Source of the DNA: Deltaproteobacteria bacterium
Lineage (GTDB): Bacteria > Bdellovibrionota > UBA1018 > UBA923
Assembly: GCA_016194795.1 (NCBI GenBank)
Contig: JACQAX010000074.1
Coordinates: 1 to 11,989, forward strand
DNA length: 11,989 bases
Direction: 5' to 3'
Part shown: in pieces, positions 7,089 through 11,989 of the stretch
Numbering within the stretch: the stretch's first letter is position 1
How the letters are laid out: each line of letters begins with the position of its first letter
Position numbers and translations under genes: made by a program
Notes under the pieces: model-generated
What the model was told of the DNA's origin: nothing
The model's database searches: none
Seen by the model: the letters and a program-made list of their open reading frames with translations, nothing else

Positions 7089-7229
7089 ATGATCACTCAA
7101 AAGAAAATCCACCTGGAAGAACTGCTGCCGAATACGGGTCTTTCGATGGTCACGCTGACTCAGGTCGGTACCGGGGCTCCTCTGACCCATGCGCACGTCG
7201 ATTACGAAGCACGCGCGGGCGACGCCTGA
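7089..7229 (+). CDS. Small protein of 46 aa, unknown function
   Basis: The frame begins MITQKKIHLEELLPNTG and ends HAHVDYEARAGDA. The case for a real gene is its setting: a near-consensus sigma-54 promoter upstream, an AAGGAGG-type ribosome site (7072-7078, with a second GGAG at 7077-7080), and a strong terminator 45 bases after the stop. It has no signal peptide, membrane helix, Cys or recognisable motif. The N-terminal third is basic and then amphipathic (KKIHLEELL); the rest is rich in Thr, Gly and Ala. It could be a small cytoplasmic effector, a leader peptide, or the remnant of a longer gene, but the intact promoter and terminator argue against a dead remnant. If UGA were read through, only ten more residues would follow. 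Confidence 0.62.
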   Translation: MITQKKIHLEELLPNTGLSMVTLTQVGTGAPLTHAHVDYEARAGDA

Positions 7230-7273
7230 CGGAAGCGTTTTTTGGAAGCTGACGCGGTTTAACATTTTGGAAC

Positions 7274-7307
7274 GGGCGGCCTCGGAGGTGAGGGCCGCCC
7301 TTTTTTT
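7274..7307 (+). terminator. Intrinsic terminator after the 46-codon gene
   Basis: GGGCGGCC (7274-7281), an 11-base loop, then GGCCGCCC (7293-7300) and seven T. The T tract exists only on the plus strand, so it ends the small-protein transcript before it reaches the convergent PhyH-type gene. Confidence 0.85.
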
Positions 7308-7321
7308 GCCCGCGCGCCACC

Positions 7322-8098
7322 CTACGCGAAAAGCAGCTCGTGCGCGGCGAGCCGCGAGCGGAGCGCCTCGGGCAGCTCGGCAAGGTAGTCGGTGCGCGTG
7401 CGAAAATGCTCGACGTGCGCGCGCGACGCTTCGTCGTCGGGACCGTAGCTCAAGAGCATCTTGTAGGTCGGGCCGGTAATCGCCGTGCCCGAGTGGAGGA
7501 GCTTGGCGTCGAAGATCACGCAGTCGCCGGGCGACGTCCGGATCATCGTCTTGCGGGCGGTCCACATCGGCTGGCGGAGAAGCCCCGCGGGCACGAGCCC
7601 TCGCGTGAGCGTTCGTGCGTAGAGCCTTTCGCTCAAGCCGTTCCAGAAGCGCAGCTCGCGATCGGCCAGGCTCCGGTGGGGCGGGCGGTGGCTTCCCGCG
7701 ATCACGCCGAGCCTCGACCCGGTCGCCGCGAAGTCGTGCAGGTAGATGGCCGCGCGCACGACCGGGCGCCTGGGATCCGAGAACATTTTCGCGGGCACGT
7801 CGCGATGCCAGTTCCACGTTCCGAAGTGCGCGAGCAGGTCGCCGTTCTGAAGATAGCGCGCCGTCGGGCCGACGATGCCCCGAACGTGAGCGAGCAGCCG
7901 CTCGTGGAAGATGATCGGCCAGAGCGCTTCGTTCTTCGTGATCACGTCGCGAAGATACCGCCCCGGCCGGCGGCCGAAATCGTCGTCTCGCAGAGCGGTG
8001 AGCTTTTGGATGCGCTGCTTGAAAAACGCCACCTCGGAAGGGTCGAGCAAACCCCTTACGAGCACGTAGCCGTCGCGTTCGAATCCAGGGCTTCCCAT
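7322..8098 (-). CDS. PhyH-type Fe(II)/2-oxoglutarate dioxygenase
   Basis: The product is 258 aa, a normal length for the phytanoyl-CoA dioxygenase (PhyH) family. It opens with FERDGYVLVRGLLDPSEVAFF, typical of the family. The iron-binding facial triad can be read as H98 and D100 (NWHRDVP) and H202 (LLHSG). The 2-oxoglutarate carboxylate is usually held by an Arg about ten residues after the second His; here that region reads TYKMLLSYG, so K213 may take that role or the cosubstrate may be bound differently. Between them VVRAAIYLHDF, SRLGVIAGSHR and PGDCVIFDAKL match the core strands of the double-stranded beta helix. The family hydroxylates or halogenates small molecules and lipids; the substrate here is unknown. 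There is no ribosome site, and the promoter places the transcript start at the ATG. It is divergent from the Fis-type operon. Confidence 0.9.
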   Translation of the reverse strand: MGSPGFERDGYVLVRGLLDPSEVAFFKQRIQKLTALRDDDFGRRPGRYLRDVITKNEALWPIIFHERLLAHVRGIVGPTARYLQNGDLLAHFGTWNWHRDVPAKMFSDPRRPVVRAAIYLHDFAATGSRLGVIAGSHRPPHRSLADRELRFWNGLSERLYARTLTRGLVPAGLLRQPMWTARKTMIRTSPGDCVIFDAKLLHSGTAITGPTYKMLLSYGPDDEASRAHVEHFRTRTDYLAELPEALRSRLAAHELLFA

Positions 8099-8105
8099 GC
8101 AAAAC

Positions 8106-8135
8106 AGTGTAACGGCGATGCTTAAAACCCTTCAA
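8106..8135 (-). promoter_or_regulatory. Sigma-70 promoter of the PhyH-type gene, predicting a leaderless mRNA
   Basis: On the minus strand TTGAAG, 18 bases, then TACACT. The -10 ends 7 bases before the ATG at 8098, so transcription should begin at or within a base of the start codon. The absence of a ribosome site agrees with this. Confidence 0.55.
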
Positions 8136-8143
8136 CATCACTG

Positions 8144-8188
8144 CTGAATTAGGCAGTATTTGCCTGAATTTGAGCAATTTAGTACACT
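8144..8188 (+). promoter_or_regulatory. Sigma-70 promoter and overlapping operator-like repeats of the Fis-type operon
   Basis: TTGCCT (8160-8165), 17 bases, TACACT (8183-8188) gives a good promoter. AGGCA-GTATT-TGCCT (8151-8165) is an inverted repeat overlapping the -35. CTGAATT occurs directly at 8144-8150 and 8164-8170, exactly 20 bp apart, which places both copies on roughly the same DNA face. A repressor or autoregulator bound here would also be close to the divergent PhyH promoter. Confidence 0.5.
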
Positions 8189-8219
8189 ATCTAGGAACTA
8201 CAAATCAGGGGGTAGTCGA

Positions 8220-8561
8220 ATGAAATTCCTCGTCATTTCCGGACAGCATGAAGTGGTCGTCGTTCGTGATGAAAAGCAGGCTCAGCCAGGCGCTCATTTC
8301 GATCGAGTCATCAACGTCGAAGAACGGGCTGGCTCAGGCCCGAGCAACGTCGTCTCGTTTCCGAGCGGCGGTGGCGGCGTGAAGAACACCGATCTCAATG
8401 CCCAGGTCGAGGCGCTCGAAGAGAAGCTCATCACCGAAGCCATGGCCACGACCGGCAACAACCAGGTGAAGGCCGCCCAGCTTCTGCGCATCACGCGTGG
8501 CGCGCTCCAGTACAAGCTCAAGAAGTACGCCGCCAAGGGTCAGCACCAACAGGCCGCTTAA
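8220..8561 (+). CDS. Orphan Fis-type helix-turn-helix protein
   Basis: The product is 113 aa. Residues about 58-104 are a Fis/NtrC-type DNA-binding domain: QVEALEEKLITEAMATTGNN then QVKAAQLLRITRGALQYKLKKY, with the characteristic N-N/Q-KAA-LL-I-R-LQYKL pattern. In sigma-54 activators this domain follows a receiver and an AAA+ ATPase; here both are absent. In their place is a 50-residue N-terminus beginning MKFLVISGQHEVVVVRDE, then a Gly/Ser linker (SGPSNVVSFPSGGGG). The first residues could form a small beta unit, perhaps for protein contact. It therefore cannot itself open sigma-54 complexes and may act as a nucleoid-like or accessory DNA binder, or a competitor for enhancer sites (inference). 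The ATG at 8220 follows AGGGGG. It is the first gene of an operon with the lipoprotein 17 bases on. Confidence 0.82.
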   Translation: MKFLVISGQHEVVVVRDEKQAQPGAHFDRVINVEERAGSGPSNVVSFPSGGGGVKNTDLNAQVEALEEKLITEAMATTGNNQVKAAQLLRITRGALQYKLKKYAAKGQHQQAA

Positions 8562-8578
8562 CCCGGAAGGGGGAAGTC

Positions 8579-9034
8579 ATGTTCAGGAAAAGCAGTACGT
8601 ATACCGTCCTGGCTTTCGCCATGGCTGCGGTCACGACCGGGTGCTTCGAAACCCAGAAGGGTCAGGCCAACGCGAGCTGCGCGTCCTCGTATGTCGGACG
8701 CCAGAAAGTGGCATGTGAGATGGGGGTTACCGCCGCCGTCGACCACGCCCAGAAAGAGGACGGAAAGAGCGTCGGGAAAAAGTACAAGGACGCCATGGCC
8801 GACTGCGGCCGCATCGAGAAGCCTCTCATCACGGCCTGCGTGGCCGGCGTGAACAAGTTTCGCGCGGAGATCTCGAAGTCCGGGTCTTCCGACAACGACA
8901 AGATGGTCGCGAAGAAGTCGAAGTCTTCGGGCCGGAAGCTCGCTCGAAAGAAGAAGGCCGACGCGGGCCGCGCGATCGCCTCGGCTCCGCCGGGCGCGAG
9001 CACGCCTCCCGTGTCTCCGTCCGCGGTGAAGTGA
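8579..9034 (+). CDS. Probable lipoprotein, Lys-rich, unknown function
   Basis: The product is 151 aa. The N-terminus MFRKSSTYTVLAFAMAAVTTGC is a lipoprotein-type signal peptide with Cys at residue 22; TTGC is an imperfect lipobox because position -3 is Thr and not Leu or Val, so plain secretion is possible. After it come four more Cys (34, 46, 76, 87) in a compact domain (ASCASSYVGRQKVACEMG, ADCGRIEKPLITACVAG), likely two disulfides. Residues 108-130 are very Lys/Arg-rich (KSKSSGRKLARKKKADAGR) and the end is Pro/Ser/Ala-rich, as in tails that contact the cell wall or other polyanions. Start fixed by GGAAGGGGGAA just upstream. It is cotranscribed with the Fis-type gene and ends 1 base before the convergent PDZ-like gene. 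I do not recognise the family. Confidence 0.72.
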   Translation: MFRKSSTYTVLAFAMAAVTTGCFETQKGQANASCASSYVGRQKVACEMGVTAAVDHAQKEDGKSVGKKYKDAMADCGRIEKPLITACVAGVNKFRAEISKSGSSDNDKMVAKKSKSSGRKLARKKKADAGRAIASAPPGASTPPVSPSAVK

Positions 9035-9035
9035 C

Positions 9036-9551
9036 TCAGCGTTCGATGTAATTCAGAAGATCAACGACCCGGCTCGCGAGCTTCCCTCTTTCGGGGCTCG
9101 CCAGCTGGGAGTTGACGCTGTCGAAGGTGATGAGATCGCCGTCGCGCAGGCCTGAGCGCGTCAGCAGATTGTCCTCGCGGAGCACGTGCACGCGCCAGCC
9201 TTCCGCGGTGTTCTCGGTATAGACGAGCTCGCGCAGCACGTCCTTGGCGCGCTCCATCTCCTGGACCGTGCCCTCGTCGAAATCGAGGGCCGCCGTCGTT
9301 TCGCGAGCTGGCTCCGCGGTGGCGCGCGCTTCGCGATCGCGATCCGAGTCGCGTTGCCGTTCAGCCGGGGCCGGCCGGGAGAGCTCTCGCGGCCGTTCCG
9401 CGGTGACCAGCATGCGCGCGGGCGCGACCGGCGCCGCGGTTCGCGGCGCTTCCGACTTCAGCGCGGACTGGCGCTCCGCGACCGTATCCTGCCAGTGCAG
9501 CAGGTAGCCGACCGCGACGCCACAGACGAATATGAGAAGCCCCCTCTTCAT
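9036..9551 (-). CDS. Membrane-anchored protein with C-terminal PDZ-like segment
   Basis: The product is 171 aa from the ATG at 9551. MKRGLLIFVCGVAVGYLLHW is an N-terminal signal anchor, with the rest outside. Residues about 25-90 are a low-complexity, charged linker rich in Ala, Arg, Pro and Glu (RDSDRDREARATAEPARE). Residues about 118-170 resemble the C-terminal part of a PDZ domain as in GspC-type secretion proteins: GWRVHVLREDNLLTRSGLRDGDLITFDSVNSQL, with the SGLRDGD-I turn, then a closing helix. The piece is shorter than a whole PDZ domain (80-90 aa), so it may be a minimal version; resemblance to GspC is by architecture only. An in-frame ATG at 9608 would add 19 residues before the anchor and is less likely. 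Neither start has a clear ribosome site. Confidence 0.72.
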   Translation of the reverse strand: MKRGLLIFVCGVAVGYLLHWQDTVAERQSALKSEAPRTAAPVAPARMLVTAERPRELSRPAPAERQRDSDRDREARATAEPARETTAALDFDEGTVQEMERAKDVLRELVYTENTAEGWRVHVLREDNLLTRSGLRDGDLITFDSVNSQLASPERGKLASRVVDLLNYIER

Positions 9552-9698
9552 TTCGCGGTCAAGTAAAGCACTTGAGAGGCGCGGCGGGTAGCTATCTTGA
9601 AAGATCATCGTGTAAATTTTCGCAGGCCAAATGACACCGGAGCCGCGAAATTAGTTGAGTGATTCTATCCAAGTGCGCGGAAATATTTTTGGTCACGC

Positions 9699-9714
9699 TG
9701 GAACGCTTCTTGCT
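9699..9714 (+). promoter_or_regulatory. Sigma-54 (-24/-12) promoter of the small Cys protein and repeat protein operon
   Basis: TGGAACG-N4-TTGCT matches the consensus at all but one position and has exact GG-N10-GC spacing. Transcription would start near 9725, about 54 bases before the ATG at 9779. No good sigma-70 promoter is visible in the same stretch. Confidence 0.66.
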
Positions 9715-9778
9715 CAATGGCCACTCGTTCGATCACACAACCACAATTTAGTTCTTAGAGAGAGAAGGGGATTTCCAT

Positions 9779-10117
9779 ATGAGCTTCAAGAGTATTTTTT
9801 CGAGTTTGCTTCTGGTCACCGCGGTCGCCGCGCCAGCTTTCGCGCAGGACCTGTTCACCGCCGATGATCTTTCGGCGTCGCTCGAGCAGCAGGGCGTTGA
9901 GCTGAACCAGGGAGCCATCGTTTCGCAGCAGGAGTTCTCGATGGACGGCTACGAGCGCGTCGCGTGCTTTGCCCGCAATCGCCGTGGCCAGCAGTTCGAA
10001 GCCATCGGCCGCAACCCGCGTTTCGTGCAGGAAGAAGCCATTCGTCAGTGCTATCGCTTCTCGCGCGTGTGCCGTGCCGAAGGCTGCCGCCGGACGTACG
10101 TTCGTCGCGCCGACTGA
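9779..10117 (+). CDS. Small secreted 4-Cys protein, unknown function
   Basis: The product is 112 aa with signal peptide MSFKSIFSSLLLVTAVAAPAFA cut before QDLF. The mature part of 90 residues has four Cys (63, 91, 98, 103), enough for two disulfides, and is basic towards the end (RFSRVCRAEGCRRTYVRRAD). The ACFARNRRGQQFEAIG and EEAIRQCYRFSRVCR segments look like a compact extracellular domain. I do not recognise the family. The ATG at 9779 follows AAGGGG within a purine-rich GAGAGA leader. The next gene begins 38 bases after the stop with a similar GAGAGA leader and no promoter or terminator between, so the two are likely one sigma-54-driven operon. Confidence 0.83.
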   Translation: MSFKSIFSSLLLVTAVAAPAFAQDLFTADDLSASLEQQGVELNQGAIVSQQEFSMDGYERVACFARNRRGQQFEAIGRNPRFVQEEAIRQCYRFSRVCRAEGCRRTYVRRAD

Positions 10118-10155
10118 TCCCAACTTCAATTTTTAGATAAGAGAGAGAAAAGAAA

Positions 10156-11231
10156 ATGTTCAAGACCTTAGCAATCAGTTTCGCGGTGGGCGCTCTCGCG
10201 AGCGTCCCAGCAATGGCCGCGCCTCACGGCGGCGGCTCCCATAGCAGCGGCGGTGGCTCGCATTCGAGTGGCGGCGGCTACCACGGCGGCAGCAGCGGCG
10301 GCTCGCATTCGAGCGGCGGTAGCACGTACCATCCCCCGAGCCGTCCTACGGGCGGCGGCAGCACGTACCATCCCCCGAGCCGTCCTACGGGCGGCGGCAG
10401 CACGTACCATCCGCCGAGCCGTCCTACCGGCGGTGGCAGCACGTATCATCCTCCGAGCCGCCCGACGGGCGGTGGCAACCACGGTGGTGGCAGCACGTAC
10501 CATCCGCCGAGCCGCCCGACCAACGGTGGCAACCACGGCGGTGGCACGTACCACCCGCCCGGCCGGCCGAACAACGGCGGTTACCACGGTGGCACTCGCC
10601 CGCTCCCGCAGAACCGCACGGTCACTCGTGGCAACACGACGTACCGCTATAACTACACCCGCGTGAACAACCGCATCGTCATGAACCGCACCTACGCTCG
10701 TGGCGGCGTGAGCTACTCGCGCAACTACTACGGCTACAGCTGGGGCCGTCATTACTACTACGGCTACGTTCCGCACTATCGTTACGCGCCCTGGTACTAC
10801 GGCTGGGCTTACTCCAGCTGGGCGAACCCGTACTCGTATCGCTGGTGGTGGGCTGGTTCTCCGTGGTGCGGTTACTACGGCTACTACTATCGCCCCCGGT
10901 TCAGATCGGCGACAAGCTCACCGACCTCAACCACATCTTCGTGGTGTCTCAGGACATCAACGCGACGGTGGACGGTGGTTCGGCTTGCTCGCTCACCTCG
11001 GGCGACCTGCTCCGCCTCACGGCGGTTCCTTCGCAGGACGATCAGGTGGCCTCGGTTCAGGTCGTGACCTCGAAGGCGGGCAGCTGCCCGGCCGGCTCTC
11101 GCGTGCTCGTCGCCATCGGCGCGCTCCAGGGCTTCGAGAACGACTTCAACGAGAAGCTGACCGACGGCATGGAGAAGATGAAGACCGAGCTCAGCAGCCA
11201 GCTGCCGCAGGGCTCTTCGGTCCAGCCGTAA
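10156..11231 (+). CDS. Secreted Gly/His/Tyr-rich repeat protein, frame broken at a C run
   Basis: A signal peptide (MFKTLAISFA to PAMA, cut after residue 21) is followed by four regions. These are HSSGGG repeats (about 22-55), six STYHPPSRPTGGG-type units (about 56-142), an aromatic stretch very rich in Tyr and Trp (about 185-246), and a C-terminal domain of about 110 residues. The last is read in another frame: from 10156 the frame passes YYGYYYR and then becomes nonsense to 11067, whereas the next frame continues sensibly with PPVQIGDKLTDL, a segment with two Cys, and a final helix (FNEKLTDGMEKMKTELSSQL). Adding one C to the CCCCC at 10893-10897 joins them as one 358-aa protein. The C-terminal domain resembles a tail I recall from similar Gly-rich exported proteins. 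A surface coat or adhesive role is inference. Confidence 0.74.
10321..10581 (+). repeat. Tandem 39-bp coding repeats (STYHPPSRPTGGG units)
   Basis: Units start at 10321, 10360, 10399 and 10438 with no gap. A fifth (10492) and a diverged sixth (10546) are each preceded by a 15-bp NHGGG spacer. Units 1 and 2 are identical in DNA, while units 3 and 4 differ mainly at third codon positions, so the newest duplication is at the left. Copy number is likely to vary between strains. Confidence 0.9.
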
Positions 11232-11264
11232 GCTGATCTCAGTTCAGTTCTGACCAAACAAACT

Positions 11265-11311
11265 GCGGCGCGACGGGACCCCTTTATCCCCGTCGCGCCG
11301 CTTGTTTTTTT
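11265..11311 (+). terminator. Intrinsic terminator of the repeat-protein operon
   Basis: GCGGCGCGACGGG (11265-11277), an 11-base loop, then CCCGTCGCGCCGC (11289-11301): 13 perfect pairs followed by TTGTTTTTTT. It ends at the stop codon of the convergent SRPBCC-like gene, whose last base it overlaps. Confidence 0.9.
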
Positions 11312-11787
11312 CAGGACCCGTTGAAGCGCGCCGCGAGCCGCCGATGGCGCCAGGTGAACACCATCCCCACGAGCACCACGAGGGCGTAACCGACAAGCGG
11401 AAGCCGCGGCTGAAACTCGAGCTCGTCGCTCACCATGCACCGGTCGACGCCGAGCGACTCGAGCGAGCGGTTGTGCTTCCAGTATTTCTGGAGAATGGTC
11501 GTCGAGCTCTCCCGAAAACCCGTTCCGGCGTCGAACGCCTCGAGCGTCAGGTCATGGAGGTCGATCGGCACGAGCGTGAGCAGCATGATTTTCGACCGGA
11601 ACAGCGTCACTCCCAGCGGAACGTGCGGGGGCAGCGTCGCCGCTTCGGGCGGATAGGTCATGCTCAGCCAGGGAGCCAGCTCGTAGTTGATCCCGTCCAT
11701 CGAGCTGATCGAGCTCCAGACTTCGGCTTTCGAGGCGTTGAGGATCGACGAGCGGTGCACCCTAAACGGCATTTGATTAGGGATCAT
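11311..11787 (-). CDS. SRPBCC-like protein with C-terminal membrane helix
   Basis: The product is 158 aa. It begins like polyketide-cyclase/START-type ligand-binding proteins: FRVHRSSILNASKAEVWSSIS at residues 8-28, then PLGVTLFRSKIMLL and a closing part with YWKHNRSLE and CMVSDELEFQPRLP, which recalls the W-x-H-R and V-T-D-x-x-x-F-x-P-R signatures of SRPBCC proteins. Residues about 130-146 (PLVGYALVVLVGMVFTW) are a single membrane helix followed by RHRR, so the domain is probably tethered with the basic tail in the cytoplasm and the N-terminal domain across the membrane or, less simply, the reverse. No signal peptide is present. An alternative start is the ATG at 11772. The first ATG has GGGGG almost touching it, so neither start has ideal spacing. 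Ligand unknown. Confidence 0.75.
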   Translation of the reverse strand: MIPNQMPFRVHRSSILNASKAEVWSSISSMDGINYELAPWLSMTYPPEAATLPPHVPLGVTLFRSKIMLLTLVPIDLHDLTLEAFDAGTGFRESSTTILQKYWKHNRSLESLGVDRCMVSDELEFQPRLPLVGYALVVLVGMVFTWRHRRLAARFNGS

Positions 11788-11795
11788 ACCCCCGT

Positions 11796-11817
11796 TTTGT
11801 CGGGCGTGACTGACAAA
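11796..11817. promoter_or_regulatory. Inverted repeat between divergent genes, candidate activator or operator site
   Basis: TTTGTC, 10 bases, GACAAA: perfect 6-bp arms. It lies 9 bases upstream of the SRPBCC-like ATG and about 50 bases upstream of the -24 box of the sigma-54 promoter facing the other way, so it could serve either gene. Confidence 0.35.
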
Positions 11818-11864
11818 TCTGGCGCTGGCAGCGCCCGCGGGGGCGTTTCATGCGGGCGTGGCGC

Positions 11865-11880
11865 TGGCATGGGCCCTGCA
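11865..11880 (+). promoter_or_regulatory. Candidate sigma-54 (-24/-12) promoter of the gene at the right edge
   Basis: TGGCATG-N4-CTGCA has exact GG-N10-GC spacing and 10 of 12 consensus positions. Transcription would start near 11891, about 30 bases before the ATG. The -24 box is part of TGGCGCTGGCA, which also occurs at 11820-11830. Confidence 0.55.
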
Positions 11881-11919
11881 CTATCCCCGCGCACCAACCA
11901 ACTTTTAAAGGAGTTCATT

Positions 11920-11989
11920 ATGAAAAATTCAATTCTCGGTTTCATGGCTGTCGTCGCTCTGGTGAGTGGCTTCGCATCCAGTAACGCCC
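11920..11989 (+). CDS. Exported protein, N-terminus only
   Basis: Only the first 23 codons are in the window: MKNSILGFMAVVALVSGF followed by ASSNA. This is a signal peptide with a likely cut after ASSNA or SGFA. AAAGGAG (11907-11913) sits 6 bases before the ATG, so the start is firm. The mature protein lies outside the window and nothing can be said of its function. Confidence 0.72.
   Translation, partial: MKNSILGFMAVVALVSGFASSNA

Noticed and set aside
7227..7262. UGA readthrough or selenocysteine extension of the 46-aa protein
   Set aside because: It would add only ten residues before the next stop, and I see no stem-loop of the required kind just after the UGA.
7340..8125. 261-codon plus-strand frame opposite the PhyH-type gene
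   Set aside because: Antisense shadow. The minus strand has the iron-binding residues in order.
8150..8166. Sigma-54 promoter before the Fis-type gene (AGGCAGTATTTGCC)
   Set aside because: GG and GC are separated by 8 bases, not 10; the site is better explained as an inverted repeat overlapping a sigma-70 promoter.
10321..10581. CRISPR-like array
   Set aside because: The 39-bp repeats are directly adjacent or separated by a constant 15-bp coding unit and lie in frame inside a protein gene; there are no unique spacers.
10168..10776. 202-codon minus-strand frame across the repeat region
   Set aside because: It is the antisense of the tandem repeat, giving an Ala/Arg/Val-only product, while the plus strand has signal peptide and organised repeats.

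Overview
The window is GC-rich, gene-dense bacterial DNA. Many genes carry cleavable signal peptides, and one encodes a probable lipoprotein and another a membrane-anchored PDZ-like protein, which points to a Gram-negative envelope. Exported proteins of unknown function, a papain-like C1 protease and several sigma-54-type promoters fit a Bdellovibrionota- or Myxococcota-like lineage. That placement is inference from gene style and has low confidence. There is no rRNA, tRNA, CRISPR array or insertion sequence that I can see.

Left part (1-4055). A secreted Cys-rich protein (cut by the window edge) and a LysR-type regulator lie on the minus strand. The regulator starts beside an AT-rich perfect palindrome. 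Across that palindrome, on the plus strand, is a run of stem-loops ending in a textbook terminator at 1852, with no convincing protein gene: a candidate small RNA. Next is a secreted C1-family cysteine protease (+) preceded by a sigma-54-like site. It converges on a heme-dependent oxidative N-demethylase-like gene (DUF3445) that is split by a frameshift.

Middle (4205-8098). A secreted Arg-rich helical protein has an ideal ribosome site and its own terminator. A minus-strand pair follows, with start and stop overlapping: a PA0069-type radical SAM protein, then a DUF4287/SRPBCC protein. Next is a self-contained plus-strand unit with a very good sigma-54-type promoter, strong ribosome site, 46-codon ORF and terminator. 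A PhyH-type dioxygenase on the minus strand has a promoter that predicts a leaderless mRNA.

Right part (8099-11989). Divergent from the PhyH gene is an operon of an orphan Fis-type DNA-binding protein and a probable lipoprotein, which converges on a membrane-anchored PDZ-like protein. Then comes a sigma-54-type promoter driving a small secreted 4-Cys protein and a Gly/His/Tyr-rich repeat protein. The repeat protein is broken by an apparent one-base deletion in a C run and is followed by a strong terminator. The window ends with an SRPBCC-like protein carrying a C-terminal membrane helix (-) and, divergent from it, the start of another exported protein behind a fourth sigma-54-type promoter.

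The unifying theme is four GG-N10-GC (-24/-12) promoter matches, each just upstream of a plus-strand gene with a good ribosome site. Three of the four genes encode exported proteins. This suggests a small sigma-54 regulon of surface or secreted products, in a window that also encodes an orphan Fis-type protein. No link between that protein and the promoters is shown by the sequence.
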